The notes under the pieces are model-generated. The model was not told the origin of the DNA. It did no database searches and was given only the letters and a program-made list of their open reading frames with translations. Both the position numbers and the translations under genes were made by a program. Positions 37,799-49,900 of a stretch of DNA of 64,000 bases are shown here, piece after piece. This DNA is from Congeria kusceri (Eukaryota; Mollusca; Bivalvia; Myida; Dreissenidae): positions 2,715,001 to 2,779,000 of the forward strand of contig CM051034.1 of assembly GCA_027627225.1 (NCBI GenBank). The letters run 5' to 3'. Within the stretch, counting starts at the first letter, position 1. Every line of letters starts with the position of its first letter.

Positions 37799-38750
37799 CA
37801 ACAATGTATAATATATGTCAATGCATTGGTAACTTGCTTGCTGCATTATTGGTGAATTTAATACAGTTACTTTAAGCAAATCATTCAGTTGTGGAAATAC
37901 ATACATGTACTTAATTAATTTGTATTGTAAAGAATAAGTTTAATAACTGCAACAACAAAATATCGAAACAAAAATTGCACTATAATTATGCTCATTAAAT
38001 TATAATATTAATCAATAGTTAGCCCATATAAATTATTTTAATTGGCCAATCATTTACAAACTAACTATTGAAGTGCACAGCTTTTAATTATCTTTATTCA
38101 AACATGTAGATATGGATAAACTGATTTAGCTATATGCCTGCTTAGGTTTGCTAACAAAATACAACAGGATGGATAAAATCAAACAAGATTCAAGATAAAC
38201 CGCCCTAAACATTTAGCTGTTGTTAGCACTGTGTGTATGTGTGTGTGTGTGCATGCGTGTTATATAAACCACTATGCTGTCTATTATCCGGAGTTTTTGT
38301 ATTTTACGAATTGTATGAAATTTCCGGAAGCATCATTTGAATTTATGAAAAAAAAGCCAAGCTGGTATTTTTATTATTTTTATGACAATTTATTTTGAAA
38401 ACAACTAAACAAAATTGGACATGCATTATTTCAGTAACACACCGCTTATTTAACACACCGCTTATCGCTTATTGAAATAAGAGTGTGAACTGGAGAGTGT
38501 AAAAGAAAGAGTTTCTTTACATAAAAGTTTCTTATATCAAAGTTACATCAATATAGTGTAGATTTTCAATAGGCTTTATCATTCTATATATAAGTAACAT
38601 AACTTTATATGTTTTATTTGTTCTTACGTCGCTTTTGTTTTTTCTGTGATTGCGCTATTTCTTGTCCTTCCCTTCTAAAGGCCGTTACGTCAAATTTTAC
38701 TATTAAATGCGTTTAACTAACCAGTTGAATTTAAAAGATTCATTCTAATT
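37799..38750. other. Intergenic DNA after gene 1
   Basis: AT-rich, with a short TG microsatellite at about 38230-38255. No gene seen on either strand. Confidence 0.6.
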
Positions 38751-38751
38751 A

Positions 38752-39122
38752 TCTTTAAATTTAAGACCAGACGAAGATGACCACCGTTGTAAAATTTCTC
38801 TTTAAATTTCAAACCAGGCGAAGATGACCACCGTTGTAAAATTTCTCTATAAATTTAAGACTTGGCAAAGATGACCACCGTTGTAAAATTGCTCTATAAA
38901 TTTAAGACCAGGCGAAGATGACCAACGTTGTAAATTTTCTCTATAAATTTAAGACCAGACGAAGATGACCACCGTTGTTCAATTTCTTTATAAATTTAAG
39001 ACCAGGCGAATATGACCACCGTTGTAAAATTTCTCTATAAATTTAAGACCAGACGAAGATAACCACCGTTGTAAAATTTCTCTATAAATTTAAGAGCAGG
39101 CGAAGATAACCACTGTTGTAAA
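38752..39122. repeat. 47-bp tandem repeat
   Basis: About eight units of CTCTATAAATTTAAGACCAG followed by GCGAAGATGACCACCGTTGTAAAATTT-type sequence, mildly diverged. Confidence 0.85.
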
Positions 39123-39844
39123 AAAAGTGTAATAGTCTTCGGTCGTTTTATTGTCATTTTTCCATAGTTCAACAAAGCAAAAACTAAACCTCTATATGAG
39201 TAAGCTGTTAGCGTGAAAACTGTTTATTAAAGTCCCATTATATTTTTATAATGTAATCTTATTTTTAAGAAAATGTTTGAACATTTGTATCTGTCATTTT
39301 CATCACACTTAAATGAATCAATAAGTGAACTTGAATTGATCTTGTTTATTAGGAAAACGAAAGTAAAACATTTAAATGTGTATAAGGATAATCGAAAATA
39401 TTGGTACCAAATAAAAAATGTGTCGTTATGTATATCGTCCGCGTAGAAGTTTAAGTGATGTGTTAACGTTGATAAATGAAAGTATATATCGGAACTAAAT
39501 ACAAAATATTCCATAAGAAAGTATTTTCTGTACGCATTCTGCTTGAGTTTGCGTAATCTTGCTTTTAATAAACATAAAAAAGTGTTGACTTTGTTTTTCC
39601 ACATACAGTTTATGTTGTTACTGGTTATCAGATGTTCATTTAGAAATATGTTATACGAAGTATTTTGACAGAAATCCAAATTTACCGTTGTTAAATGTCC
39701 AATTAAACAAGTATATGACTTTTATTTTCTCCACATACATGAAGATTTGAACTTATAAGGAGAGTTATGTTTACAAAACTGGTTCCGAAACTGTAAATAT
39801 AGTTGTGATTGCAGCAAATGTTAAAATCGAACTATTTTTCGCAT

Positions 39845-39965
39845 TATCGTTGTTTATCGGCTTATAAACAAAGACTTGTCGCTCTGATGCGGCTAACGCT
39901 CTCGTGATTTAATTAATACGCATCAGAACTCCAAAATCGTTGTTAATTAGCCGATAAACAACTCT
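39845..39965. mobile_element. Small inverted-repeat element, family B
   Basis: Ends TCGTTGTTTATCGGCTTATA and TTAGCCGATAAACAAC around CTCTGATGCG / ACGCATCAGAAC, as in the other members. Confidence 0.6.
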
Positions 39966-40572
39966 TGATGGAAAATTGTTTCTTAATTGTATGGAAGTTA
40001 CATTTCGCTTCACAGTCATAATAAAGTTAAAAAATATATTGTGAGTATATATATTATATATATTCATAAGATGTAGTAAAACATTTTAAGTAATACAACA
40101 TGTTTAACAAAAGTCTTTAAAAACCAGCGTACCAAAGTTATATTTTTGTGTCATTTTGAATTTGTGTATACACTCTTTAATATTAGCTATCCCTAAATTT
40201 AACTTTCAAATTGCTTGTTATTCAATTTTGACAAAAGCACAACCAACTTCAACAACAAAACATTTATGAAATGTAACATCCATCATTTGAAGAACGTTTT
40301 CTAAGGCAAAACGCCAGAATTGAAAGCGCATCTTTCCAGAAAAAAATATCGCAAGTCTGACAGCACTTATGACAAAGTAAACACTACAAAAGGAGCCGTG
40401 TTCATTTTCATAAAGCTTCTAAGAGGAATCGTAAGTTGGACTTACGTGAAGATTTCATATCTAATTTTAGTATTATTTACATGTGAATTCCAATTTTGCT
40501 TATTCAAATTATGGAAAAAAAATAAGATTCAAACATGATACTCGCTAATTTTTCAATAGACAAAGAACAAAT

Positions 40573-40818
40573 TTATCGTTGTTAAACTACCCAATAAACA
40601 ACGCAAAAAGAAGTTCCGATACTGAGCGGAGCATAGTAAAAAGTACTTCCAATTACAGTTTCAAAAATATGTGAAATCATTTCAGAATCGAAAAAATTTG
40701 CGCATTATCGTTGTTTATCGGCCAACAAACAAATCTTTGCCGTTCTGATGCGTGGCTATTAATTCCTACGCATCAGATCTTCAATTCGATGTTAATTGGC
40801 CGATAAACAACAACAATC
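40573..40818. mobile_element. Inverted-repeat elements, family B (compound)
   Basis: Left part TATCGTTGTTAAACTACCCA with GATACTGAGCGGAGCATA is the reverse complement of 32083-32155. The right part (40695-40818) is a standard member with TCGTTGTTTATCGGCCAACA and TTGGCCGATAAACAAC ends. Confidence 0.6.
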
Positions 40819-40978
40819 ACAAATTATTTCTTAATTATAAAATAACAACTGAAATGGTCATAGACATTAGAAATTTTATGAAATGTTCCTAAGTTTGTAC
40901 TTCGAAGCTTTGTGAATGCGGGCCCATGCGCGCAACTAGCAAGCATGACATGCTCCCTAATGATGCCTGTACACATGA

Positions 40979-41305
40979 TGCGTAAAAAAATATGTTTCAG
41001 GTTACCCGACCTACCCTCAAAAAATACCCCGACCCTAGAACATTTTATTGAGTCTATCAGATATATTTTTTTTAATTTACCTTTTTTTTTTTAAATAATT
41101 AAATGTTTTTGGATTAATAAGTGTTTTGTTTTGATAGCATCCACTTCAAAACAATGTTTTATGATATTACAAACATGTTTTGAATATTCATTGTTTTTTA
41201 GAATATTAAAGTTGAGAATTAACACAAAAAATAATAATTCCCTACCTAAGTACCCTAATTTTTTTGGGCATGTAACCTGAAACAAACATATTTTTTTTTA
41301 CGCCT
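40979..41305. mobile_element. Fold-back element
   Basis: GCGTAAAAAAATATGTTTCA/GGTTAC at the left is matched in inverse by GTAACCTGAAACAAACATAT at the right, near 41270-41305. The core is AT-rich with no ORF. Confidence 0.7.
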
Positions 41306-41543
41306 AATGAACAACACGATTATAATACCATTATAAACACTGAAGATGACGTCAGTCAGACCGGTGTAGACACAACGTTAGAATACTGTTTGAGTTACGT
41401 CAACATTGAACCACGTGTGTGCATGTATGTCGTAGGCTAAAGCATCCGCTGGTCTGTCGCAGTATGTACTAAACATATTGTACAGAATGGACAATTAAAG
41501 CTTGTATGTTATTTAAAATATTGACAAACTAAAAATTAATTAT

Positions 41544-42130
41544 TCCCCCTTCGAAGAAGTGGGTGTATATTGCTTTGCACCTGTCCGTCGGTCGGTCTGT
41601 CGGATGGTCGGTCTGTCCGTAGACCGTTTAGTTTCCGCACGATATCTAGAGAACGCTTTGACCTACGATCATTTACGTTGGTATGCTGGTTACTTGGGAG
41701 AAAAGGAAGACGCCTATTGATTTTGAGGTCGACAGGTCAAAGGTCAAGGTCACAGGGGCTTGTAAAATGCAATTCATTTCCGCACGATATCTAGAGAACG
41801 CTTTGACCTTCGATCATTTAAGTTGGTATGCTGGTAACTTGGGAGGAAAGAAAGACGCCTATCAATTTTGAGGTCAACAGGTCAAATGTCAAAGCTTGCA
41901 ACATGAAACCTGTTTCGTCTGTAGACCATTTCTTTTCCGCATGATATGTTGAATACGCTTTGACCTACAATCATCTAGGTTGGTATGCTGGTTACTCGGG
42001 AGGAAAGGAAGACGTCTATCAATTTTGAGGCCAACAGGTCAAAGGTCAAGGTCACAGGGGCTTGTAACATGAAAACAGTTTTCTCCGTAGACCATTTTGT
42101 TTCCGCAGGATATCTAGAGATGTTTTGGCC
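41544..42130. repeat. Tandem ~150-bp repeat of a dispersed mollusc family
   Basis: Starts with CCCCCTTCGAAGAAGTGGG and CTGTCCGTCGGTCGGTCTGT. Then come four diverged units at 41641, 41786, 41943 and 42109, each with GATATCTAGAGAACGCTTTG and GACGCCTAT/ATTTTGAGG/AGGTCAAAGGTCAAGGTCAC. Non-coding. Confidence 0.75.
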
Positions 42131-42374
42131 TATTTAATGTTTAAATCAAACAAAAAACATGTATCCTTATATAATAGACTGTAAAAATAAATCCATAATT
42201 ATACTCTATCTTTCTTGCAGCTTTTTATTTACTTTATAAAAAGCATCAACTTTAATTTTCTCCGCATGTGTTAATGTGCACATACAATATTTAAATAAAA
42301 TCTCTTAACAATTACCCATATTGACGACTTGGCTGCAAGTCAGGGGGGCATACATGTTTTACAAACATCTCTTG

Positions 42375-42380
42375 TTTATT
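42375..42380 (-). promoter_or_regulatory. Candidate polyadenylation signal of the minus-strand gene
   Basis: AATAAA on the minus strand, about 77 bases beyond the proposed stop codon at 42457-42459. Confidence 0.35.
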
Positions 42381-42456
42381 ATAACAATAAAATGCATACA
42401 ATTGCGCATGTCAATGCATGTTGATCAGTTAACGAAACAATTGCACTATTATCAAT

Positions 42457-45262
42457 TTATAAAATGTCCCGAATGGCCTCTTTGAAGTCAGTACCCACAA
42501 CCCGAGTTCCATGTGCTTTTCGATGAACAAGGTATCCAGCCTTTGCGAACTGTGCGTAGCTGTCGAGTGAAATAAATACACGTGCATACAGTGTAACTGT
42601 TTCGGTTTCTGTGATCGGATATATGTTGCTTTAAGATAATCTAAATATTTACATTGGTGTAGTGTTCGCAAGTAACTTATGTGGATATCTAAAAACATTT
42701 AAATACCCTAGTTTGTATTTAAATATTCAGGATAAATGGACTGATGTGAGCAGTAAGGTAAATGATTTCATTTATCAATCCTGATATTTACAAAGCTCCT
42801 AAAGGAAACCTTAACTTAAGGTGTACTAAAACACTTCAATGCCACAGGGACCTAGACCAATAAAAATACCCTTTATATACTATAATATACAGTATATATT
42901 ATAGTATATATAGGGTATTTGTATAAGTCTGTGTTCAATGTAAATGTTCCAAGTGAAATCCAATGATTTGTTTACAATAGAGTCAATACTTTACATCTTA
43001 GCAATAGTTTTAAATAGTTTCATGTTAAAAGAAGTATATACATGAAACAGCCACAGGTTTAAAGAATATTAGAAGCTTTGTGAATACGGGCCCAGTTGTC
43101 AAAATGTGTGTTAACTCAGATAAATTGATCTGGGGTCGTATTCCAGAAACATCTTAAGTAATAGTTTATCCTTAATCTTAAAATCAACATTTTATTTAGT
43201 GTTTGATTTCGTTCGTACAGTGAATTGTGCTTAGTGTTTATTAACCACAATTAGTAGTAACTATTCTTTATATAACTATACAAATATTCATACAATTATA
43301 CATAGTTTTTGAAATATAACATGTATAAATGTTTACCTTTACTCAAAATATTTTAAGATACACTTAAGATGTTTCTGGAATACGGCCCCTGTCACTTGTG
43401 AACTTTATGAGTATCATTTAACGGTATAACTATTTCCTGTTTTCTTCGGGCACGTCTTTCACGTGCTTATCGATAATTGCAAGTTTAAGAGACGCGATTC
43501 CATTACGGAAAGTAATACATGTATTGTGCATTGTAATTGATTTGTAAAATATTCATACATAATGTTCAACGGCATGATATTTTTTCCGAGTTTTGCAAAA
43601 ATAGTGTCCGTGGAGTTAATTTTGCATGGGGTTCGTTCATGTGTTCTAAGTTTTTAACAAAGAGGAGTACTAGAAAAGACTCGTACTTAACGTCTATTGA
43701 TTTAGATGTGCATACTTTTTTTTATCATATATCACTCACAGTATTGGCCTCATATATTAACGCCATCGGACGTGTATATGTACATGTATATTTAATTAAA
43801 TCACTTTGCTCATGTGTCCACGCCCTCTGTATCACTGTTAACAACATCATCATATTAAAAACTAACACCTTTCCATACAAAGCAGTGATGACTGACTGTT
43901 TAACAAAAACATCGAGGAAATGAATGGTAGAATCTACCTGTTAAATGCCAATGAGACGAAAGATAACCGTTAAGAAAATTAAAACACATCGTAGATATAG
44001 AAAAATAACGATTTTAGAAAATAAAATTCATATGCATCGTTACTCAGTAGATTTAAGTTTCAAAAGTATTTTTGTTAATCAATGGCTCGAATTTAAAGAG
44101 AATGTAGCTCTATTTTAATTACTTTATTCACATTCTTATCGTAAACATCAGTATTGATCACTAAATGTGTAATAGAATCAACATCAAATTAATTATACAA
44201 ACCCATAGTTTTTCAATTATGTCCAACGCAGCTCATTCCGCATTTTCTGTGTGACTAATGAGTTATGTATACATATTCATCGCCTTATCTCCCAACAATA
44301 AAGAATCCGGTGTCCGCCTAGCAATCGAGAGTTCCCGAGTACGATCCCAACTATGGGAGCGTTCTCAAGATATCCCCCAAAGACACCAAGTACTGGGTCT
44401 ACCCAGGAAACGGATTCGGGAGTGTCTCAATGAGCCTGCGGCTTTTGATGCAATCGAGCTAAAATAAATAGGTTAAAAAAGTCCATTGGAAATCACGGAT
44501 CAAGACGGTGAACCGGATTACCCCCAAAATCAAATCACTTGTTCATTGACTCATTTCCGACTTTCCCAGAAGTTTCATGCATTTTATAATAGTTTATAAA
44601 TTTGTTTTCGTTAAGTTACTAACTAATTCACTAACTAATGCACCTATCAATATTTTCTCCCGGGGGGGGGGGGGGGGAGCGTCGGGCTGACTAAGGGGAA
44701 TTTGACTAATTTTATGTATTGGGGTCTAATTCTCCACCCTAGAGCCAAGCATTTTTACCTAAATCCCCTCAGTGGGAGATGCTACAGAGCTATCAAATGG
44801 CCCAGAGGCTAATATTACCGGGATCTAAAATTCGACAAAGTATATTTCCCCGGGACCCGGAACCATTCGGCGTGTCAAATTCCCGCCTGTCGGGAATCGC
44901 TTTCAGTCTAAAAGCGGGGGGGGGGGGGGGAGGGGTGAAATATTCATAGGTGCATAACTATTAACCGAACCCAGCGCCGGAAAATCATACCCTCTTTAAC
45001 GGAGGTAGATCTAACTTATCCAACAAATAATGATCACGGTTACCTTGTCGCTTGCAATTCTATCCAGGTCGAAGATGTTTGCAAGCGTCCATCGACTCTG
45101 CAGCCGCAGCCTCCCGCCGGTTTCTCGCTCCTCCAGGTGGGTGTCGTCATCGAACTTCAGTGCCTCTGATGTCGTCACAAACGTCGCGTCCTTGTGCGCT
45201 CCACAACATGCCACTAGCGCCGCGACGAAGAACAGCGTATGCTTCACGTTTATCTCTATCAT
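42457..45262 (-). CDS. Candidate small secreted protein, three exons, no known family
   Basis: Proposed exons on the minus strand: 45262-45044, 43937-43867, 42559-42457, about 130 codons, all phases compatible. Exon 1 is convincing: it is GC-richer than its surroundings and starts MIEINVKHTLFFVAALVACC, a signal peptide, then reads DDDTHLEERETGGRLRL and TLANIFDLDRIASDK to a good donor (AAG|GTAACC). Exon 2 (VDSTIHFLDVFVKQSVITAL) is short and AT-rich, with acceptor TTTAACAG and a weaker donor GTTAGT. Exon 3, after a strong acceptor (TTTATTTCACTCGACAG), gives YAQFAKAGYLVHRKAHGTRV and ends EAIRDIL-stop. The mature part has no Cys, so it is not a disulfide-rich peptide. Function unknown. It is divergent from gene 2 with 490 bases between start codons. 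Confidence 0.45.
42864..42920. repeat. Near-perfect AT-rich palindrome
   Basis: AAATACCCTTTATATACTAT ... ATAGTATATATAGGGTATTT form a hairpin of about 57 bases, capable of cruciform extrusion. On the candidate model it lies in the intron between exons 2 and 3 of the minus-strand gene. Confidence 0.8.
43131..43391. mobile_element. Fold-back MITE
   Basis: TGGGGTCGTATTCCAGAAAC/ATCTTAAG at the left matches CTTAAGATGTTTCTGGAATA/CGGCCCCT at the right in inverse. About 260 bases, AT-rich core, no ORF. Confidence 0.8.
44285..44474 (+). mobile_element. tRNA-derived SINE, second family
   Basis: A degenerate tRNA-like head (CGCCTAGCAATCGAGAGTTC, GAGTACGATCCC) is followed by GACACCAAGTACTGGGTCTA, GGATTCGGGAGTGTCTCAAT and the 3' end GCAATCGAGCTAAAATAAAT. 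The 3' part also occurs at 50820-50988. Confidence 0.6.
44638..44957. mobile_element. MITE with ATGCACCTAT terminal inverted repeats, family C
   Basis: Left end ATGCACCTATCAATATTTT, right end GAAATATTCATAGGTGCAT. It contains two poly-G tracts (44655-44669 and 44918-44933), likely assembly-unstable. The left 110 bases are also found at 51373-51490. Confidence 0.75.
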
Positions 45263-45752
45263 TGTTTTCGCTAAAATGTCTCATCTTATCTAATAACAGA
45301 TTATCTCATTTTGTTGATGTTAAATCTATATCAGATAGATCTACTATACTCAAAATACAATTATATAATATATTTTGTCAGTATAAACATACGATGTTCC
45401 TAAATGTTGTTAAAACCTAACTGGTTAAAAAAAAAGCACTAAGTTTAAAGTTCTACTGAAGATTGTGTTGAAACGACGCGGAACTCAGAGCTCAGAGAGT
45501 TTACATTGTTGCACTCATATTGGCGGATTGCAGACGGGTCAAAGTTTAATACCTACCCACAAGCTAATAGTAGTTTGATAGCTTATGGGCGTTCAGACTT
45601 TGCCGTTTGAGTACAGAGGACAATTTGATCGCCGGGCAGTGTGTTAGAACATTTAATTATTGACTTCAGTATTATTTTTATGTGATCTTTTATTAGATGT
45701 TATGACTTTAATTAAAAAGTGAAATGGTGTTTCAGATCAAAGTCTAATAAAG
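45263..45752. promoter_or_regulatory. Putative bidirectional promoter region
   Basis: The 490 bases between two divergent signal-peptide exons. No clear TATA box at a fixed distance. On the + side there is an acceptor-like GGTGTTTCAG at 45726-45735, 17 bases before the ATG, so gene 2 may also have an upstream non-coding exon. Confidence 0.4.
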
Positions 45753-46962
45753 ATGGGCTTTACAGAATTAACGCGATGCCTACTTTTGACGGTCGTTGTG
45801 ACGTCACTGCTGACGTCAGCAGTGTACTTCGAAGACGGCTACGACCACCATTACACGTACTCGTCAAGAGTCTGACGTCCTGGGGATGCATAACGTCACT
45901 ACAATCATCAAGGTAAATCTATATACTGTTATAATGCCTAATAACCATAATTTCGTGGGTTACCATAATTTCGTGGCCGTTTTAAACTAATAGAATTTCG
46001 CTCTTGCATCCGAAAACATTCTCCGAATTACTATAACTGTTAACTTAATTGTATATGTTTGCAGTATCTGAAAAGGAAATCATATGAAATGTCAACCAGT
46101 GAGTGACTTGCTCATTTAAATCACCAATTAGACATTAAATACACAAATTATTCACTACCCAACAACTTCTTTGGAATTAAATTCATGAAATTTCGTTCTA
46201 TAAAAATCGTATATTTAGAACAGTTTTCCACGGATAATTACACATGTATGATTATCTCCCTTGAGTTTATTTCTCACTGGAAATTTTGCTATTTTCGGTA
46301 AAAACATACATAAACAATCCCCCTTCCCTAAATTTGACTGACATTTTCAAACTTTTAACTTTAAGTTAGCATTCCTACCCATGAATCGCTGCGTGCGATT
46401 TTATCATTTATTTAATATTTAAGAACAATAACTAACACAATAAAATATTTATAGATTCATGAAGCCTAAAGTTAAACCTGCGCAAACAAAATTGAAGAAG
46501 TGTGTAGATTTCGTCAGGCCTATAGTGTTACCTTTTAAAAACTACGATGTGTGTGTATTTATAATGATAAAATTTTCAAAAACACAACCAAGATATTAGG
46601 TTGTTGATCAGCACAGGTTCCAGCACAAACAAAGTGAAACTAAATTGATGCTGTAAACACTCTTTCACAACCAAAGTAGGCCGGCCAATCAGAACCCACG
46701 AAATTATGAGAAGCTTCCAAACGATACAGATCAGTAGGGTCAGGTACTATAACATAATTTAACATCAAATAGCAACGAACATCGGTAATTTAATCACTTT
46801 GTTTGCCAAGAGGACATTGCAAATTGTGTTTTATCCAACTCAGTGGTGAGATAACAGAATGTATTAACACGCATGCGTCACAAACGTAAATAAGACCCAC
46901 GAAATTAGGGTGACACGGCAAATTTATTCTGAATTGCAATAATAATTATCCGTATTATTATT

Positions 46963-46997
<35 letters not shown>

Positions 46998-49900
46998 TAT
47001 TATTATTATTATTATTTATCATCATCATCATCACCGTCATCATCTTTGTATATTTTTCATCCTCGAGTCACAGTGTCTTCTGCTTCCTATTCTTCGTTTT
47101 CATTTCTTCTGCTTCTTCTTTTTCTCTTTTCTTATTCTCTTCTTCTTATATCGTCATCTTCTTCCCCTTTTTCTTATTCTTTTTTTCTTCATAATTTCCT
47201 TTTTCTCTTCGTTTTGTACTCCAGTTTCTTCTTTTGCAACATAAACTCAGATACAGCAGTAACGAAATTCAATTTGTATAAGATTAAAAAAAAGTGGATC
47301 GGAAATCATATATTTCAACAAATACATGTACTTTTAAAGTGTGATCGACTACGATAAATTTTCATGTCAAAATGTGGGTTTCAAAAGTGTATTTAAATGG
47401 AATGCTATGATATGCGGAATGATTGATTTTTCATTATGAATTCTCTAAAACACTTTGGTGGTATGCTTTTATTATGGAATAATTTCATTACATTTTTATG
47501 ACTTCATATTTATTGAAGCTAGAAGTTCAAAAAACCCATGCATGTAATTTATTGTATGAACGATTGTACATAACATAATTACGGATTAAACAACTTCGTT
47601 TGTTGGTCTTATTAACTGTTAGTATAGTCGAAAGTATTTTCCTTTGATAATTATATTTTCAACAATAATATAACTGTGGAAAATATTTCACTAAAATGGA
47701 GATGCAGAGTTTCATCATTTCATTGCATGAATTGGTGGTTTGACGATGGACGGTAGATGTGGTACGGAAAGTCCATGTGTCGGTAGTTGTGGTACGGGAA
47801 GTCCATGGGTCGGTAGTTGTGGTACGGGAAATCCAAGGGTCGGTAGATGTGGTAAGGGAAGTACATGGGTTGGTACTTGTTGTACGGAAAGTCCATGGGT
47901 TGGTAGTTGTGGAACGGGAAGTCAATGGGTCGGTAGTTGTGGAACGAGAAGTCCATGGGTCAGTAGATGTGGTACGGGAAGTCCATGGGTCATTAGATGT
48001 GCTGTTGGAAGTACATGGGTCGGTAGTTGTAGTACGGGAAGTCCATGGGTAGATAGTTGTGGTACGGGAAGTCCATGGGTCGATATATGCGGTATTGGAA
48101 GTCGATGGGCCGGTAGATGTGGTATAGAAAGTCAATGTGTCGGTAGATGTGGTATGAAAAGTATATGGGTTGGTAGTTGTGGTACGGAAAGTCCATTGGT
48201 CGGTAGAAGTATTATGTGAAGTCCAAGGGACCATTAGATCTCGTACGGGAAGTCCACGAACCGTTAGTTGGTGTACGGAAGTGCGTTGGTCGGAAGATGT
48301 GGAACGGTAAGTCCACGGACCGGTAGTTGTGGTACGGAAAGTCCATGGGTCAGTAGATGTGCTATTGGAAGTACATTGGTCAGTAGTTGTAGAACGGGAA
48401 GTCCATGGGTAGGTAGTTGTGGTACGGGAAGTCCATGGGTCGGTAGATGTGGTACGGGACGTCCATGGGTCGATAGATGCGGCATTGGAAGTCCATGGGT
48501 CGGTAGATGTGGTATGGAAAGTCAATGTTTCGGTAGATGTGGTACGAAAAGTATATGGGTTGGTAGTTGTGGTACGGAAAGTCCATGGGTTGGTAGAAAT
48601 AGTATGTGAAGTCCAAGGGATCATTAGATGTGGTACGGGAAGTCCTAGGGCCGGTAGTTGGTGTACGGAAGTGCGTGGGTCGGAAGATGTGGAGCGGTAA
48701 GTCCACGGACTGTAGTTGTGGTACGGAAAGTCCATGGGTCGGTAATAGTAGTATGTGAAGTGCATGGGTCGGTAGATGTGGAACGGAAAGTCCACGGACC
48801 GGTAGTTCGTGTACGGATGTACATGGGTAGGTAGATGTAGAACGGGAAGTCTATGGGTTGGTTGATGTGGAACGGACAGTTTATGGGTCGGTGTCTGGTA
48901 CGGGAAATACATGGCCGGTACCTTCGATACTTGTCGGTAGGTTTGGGTTAGAAACCAGTAAATCAACTCTAAATTTGATCTTAAGTACAATGGCAACATT
49001 TTCAGGCACTGTTCGCCAATTTTCCTTCATTTTAGGTGCTTCTCTAATTTTGAAAATCGAAATAGAAATACAAGATACGCGACTTTTAAGAAAATGCATC
49101 TCACTTGAAATTTGTCTACCCTAAAACAGAATGAATTCGCGATTTCGACACAAAGCACGTGGTTTTATATAAACAAACTGCTGACAATTCACATTCCGAG
49201 TAATTCGGTGTCACAATACCACACAATGTACACAATACAACACAATGTACACAATACAACACAATGTACACGATACACGTCGTGGTCAGGATACAGCAAT
49301 ACAACACAATGTACACGATACACGTCGTGTTCAGGATACAGCAATACAACACAATGTACACGATACACGTCGTGGTCAGCATACAGCAATACAACACAAT
49401 GTACACGATACACGTCGTGTTCAGGATACAGCAATACAACACAATGTACACGATACACGTCGTGTTCAGGATACAGCAATACAACACAATGTACACGATA
49501 CACGTCGTGGTCAGGATACAACAATACAACACAATGTACACGATCCACGTCGTGGTCAGCATACAGCAATACAACACAACGTACACGATACACGTCGTGG
49601 TCAGCATACAGCAATACAACACAATGTACACGATACACGTCGTGGTCAGGATACAACAATACAACACAATGTACACGATACACGTCGTGGTCAGGATACA
49701 ACAATACAACACAATGTACATGATACACGTCGTGGTCAAGATACAGCAAGGCCATCTACTTTCGGGTGATTCCGGAAGAAAATGGTTCGGTAGTTGTGAT
49801 GTGGGGAATCCAGGTGTCAAATATTTTTGAAACAAATGCAATCTTTCGATATACATGTACATTAACAAATCAATACGTCATATCGCCAAAACAAAATACA

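Noticed and set aside
39227..39679. 150-codon minus-strand ORF
   Set aside because: AT-rich, composition-driven, no recognised motif or splice context.
43537..43923. 128-codon + strand ORF
   Set aside because: No exon-like borders or domain. It overlaps the better minus-strand exon candidate at 43867-43937.
47659..48999. 446-codon minus-strand ORF
   Set aside because: Entirely explained by a 30-bp tandem repeat; no signal peptide, and equivalent frames are open on the other strand.
49112..49868. ORFs of 174-250 codons on both strands
   Set aside because: By-products of the 45-bp minisatellite, whose unit length is a multiple of three.
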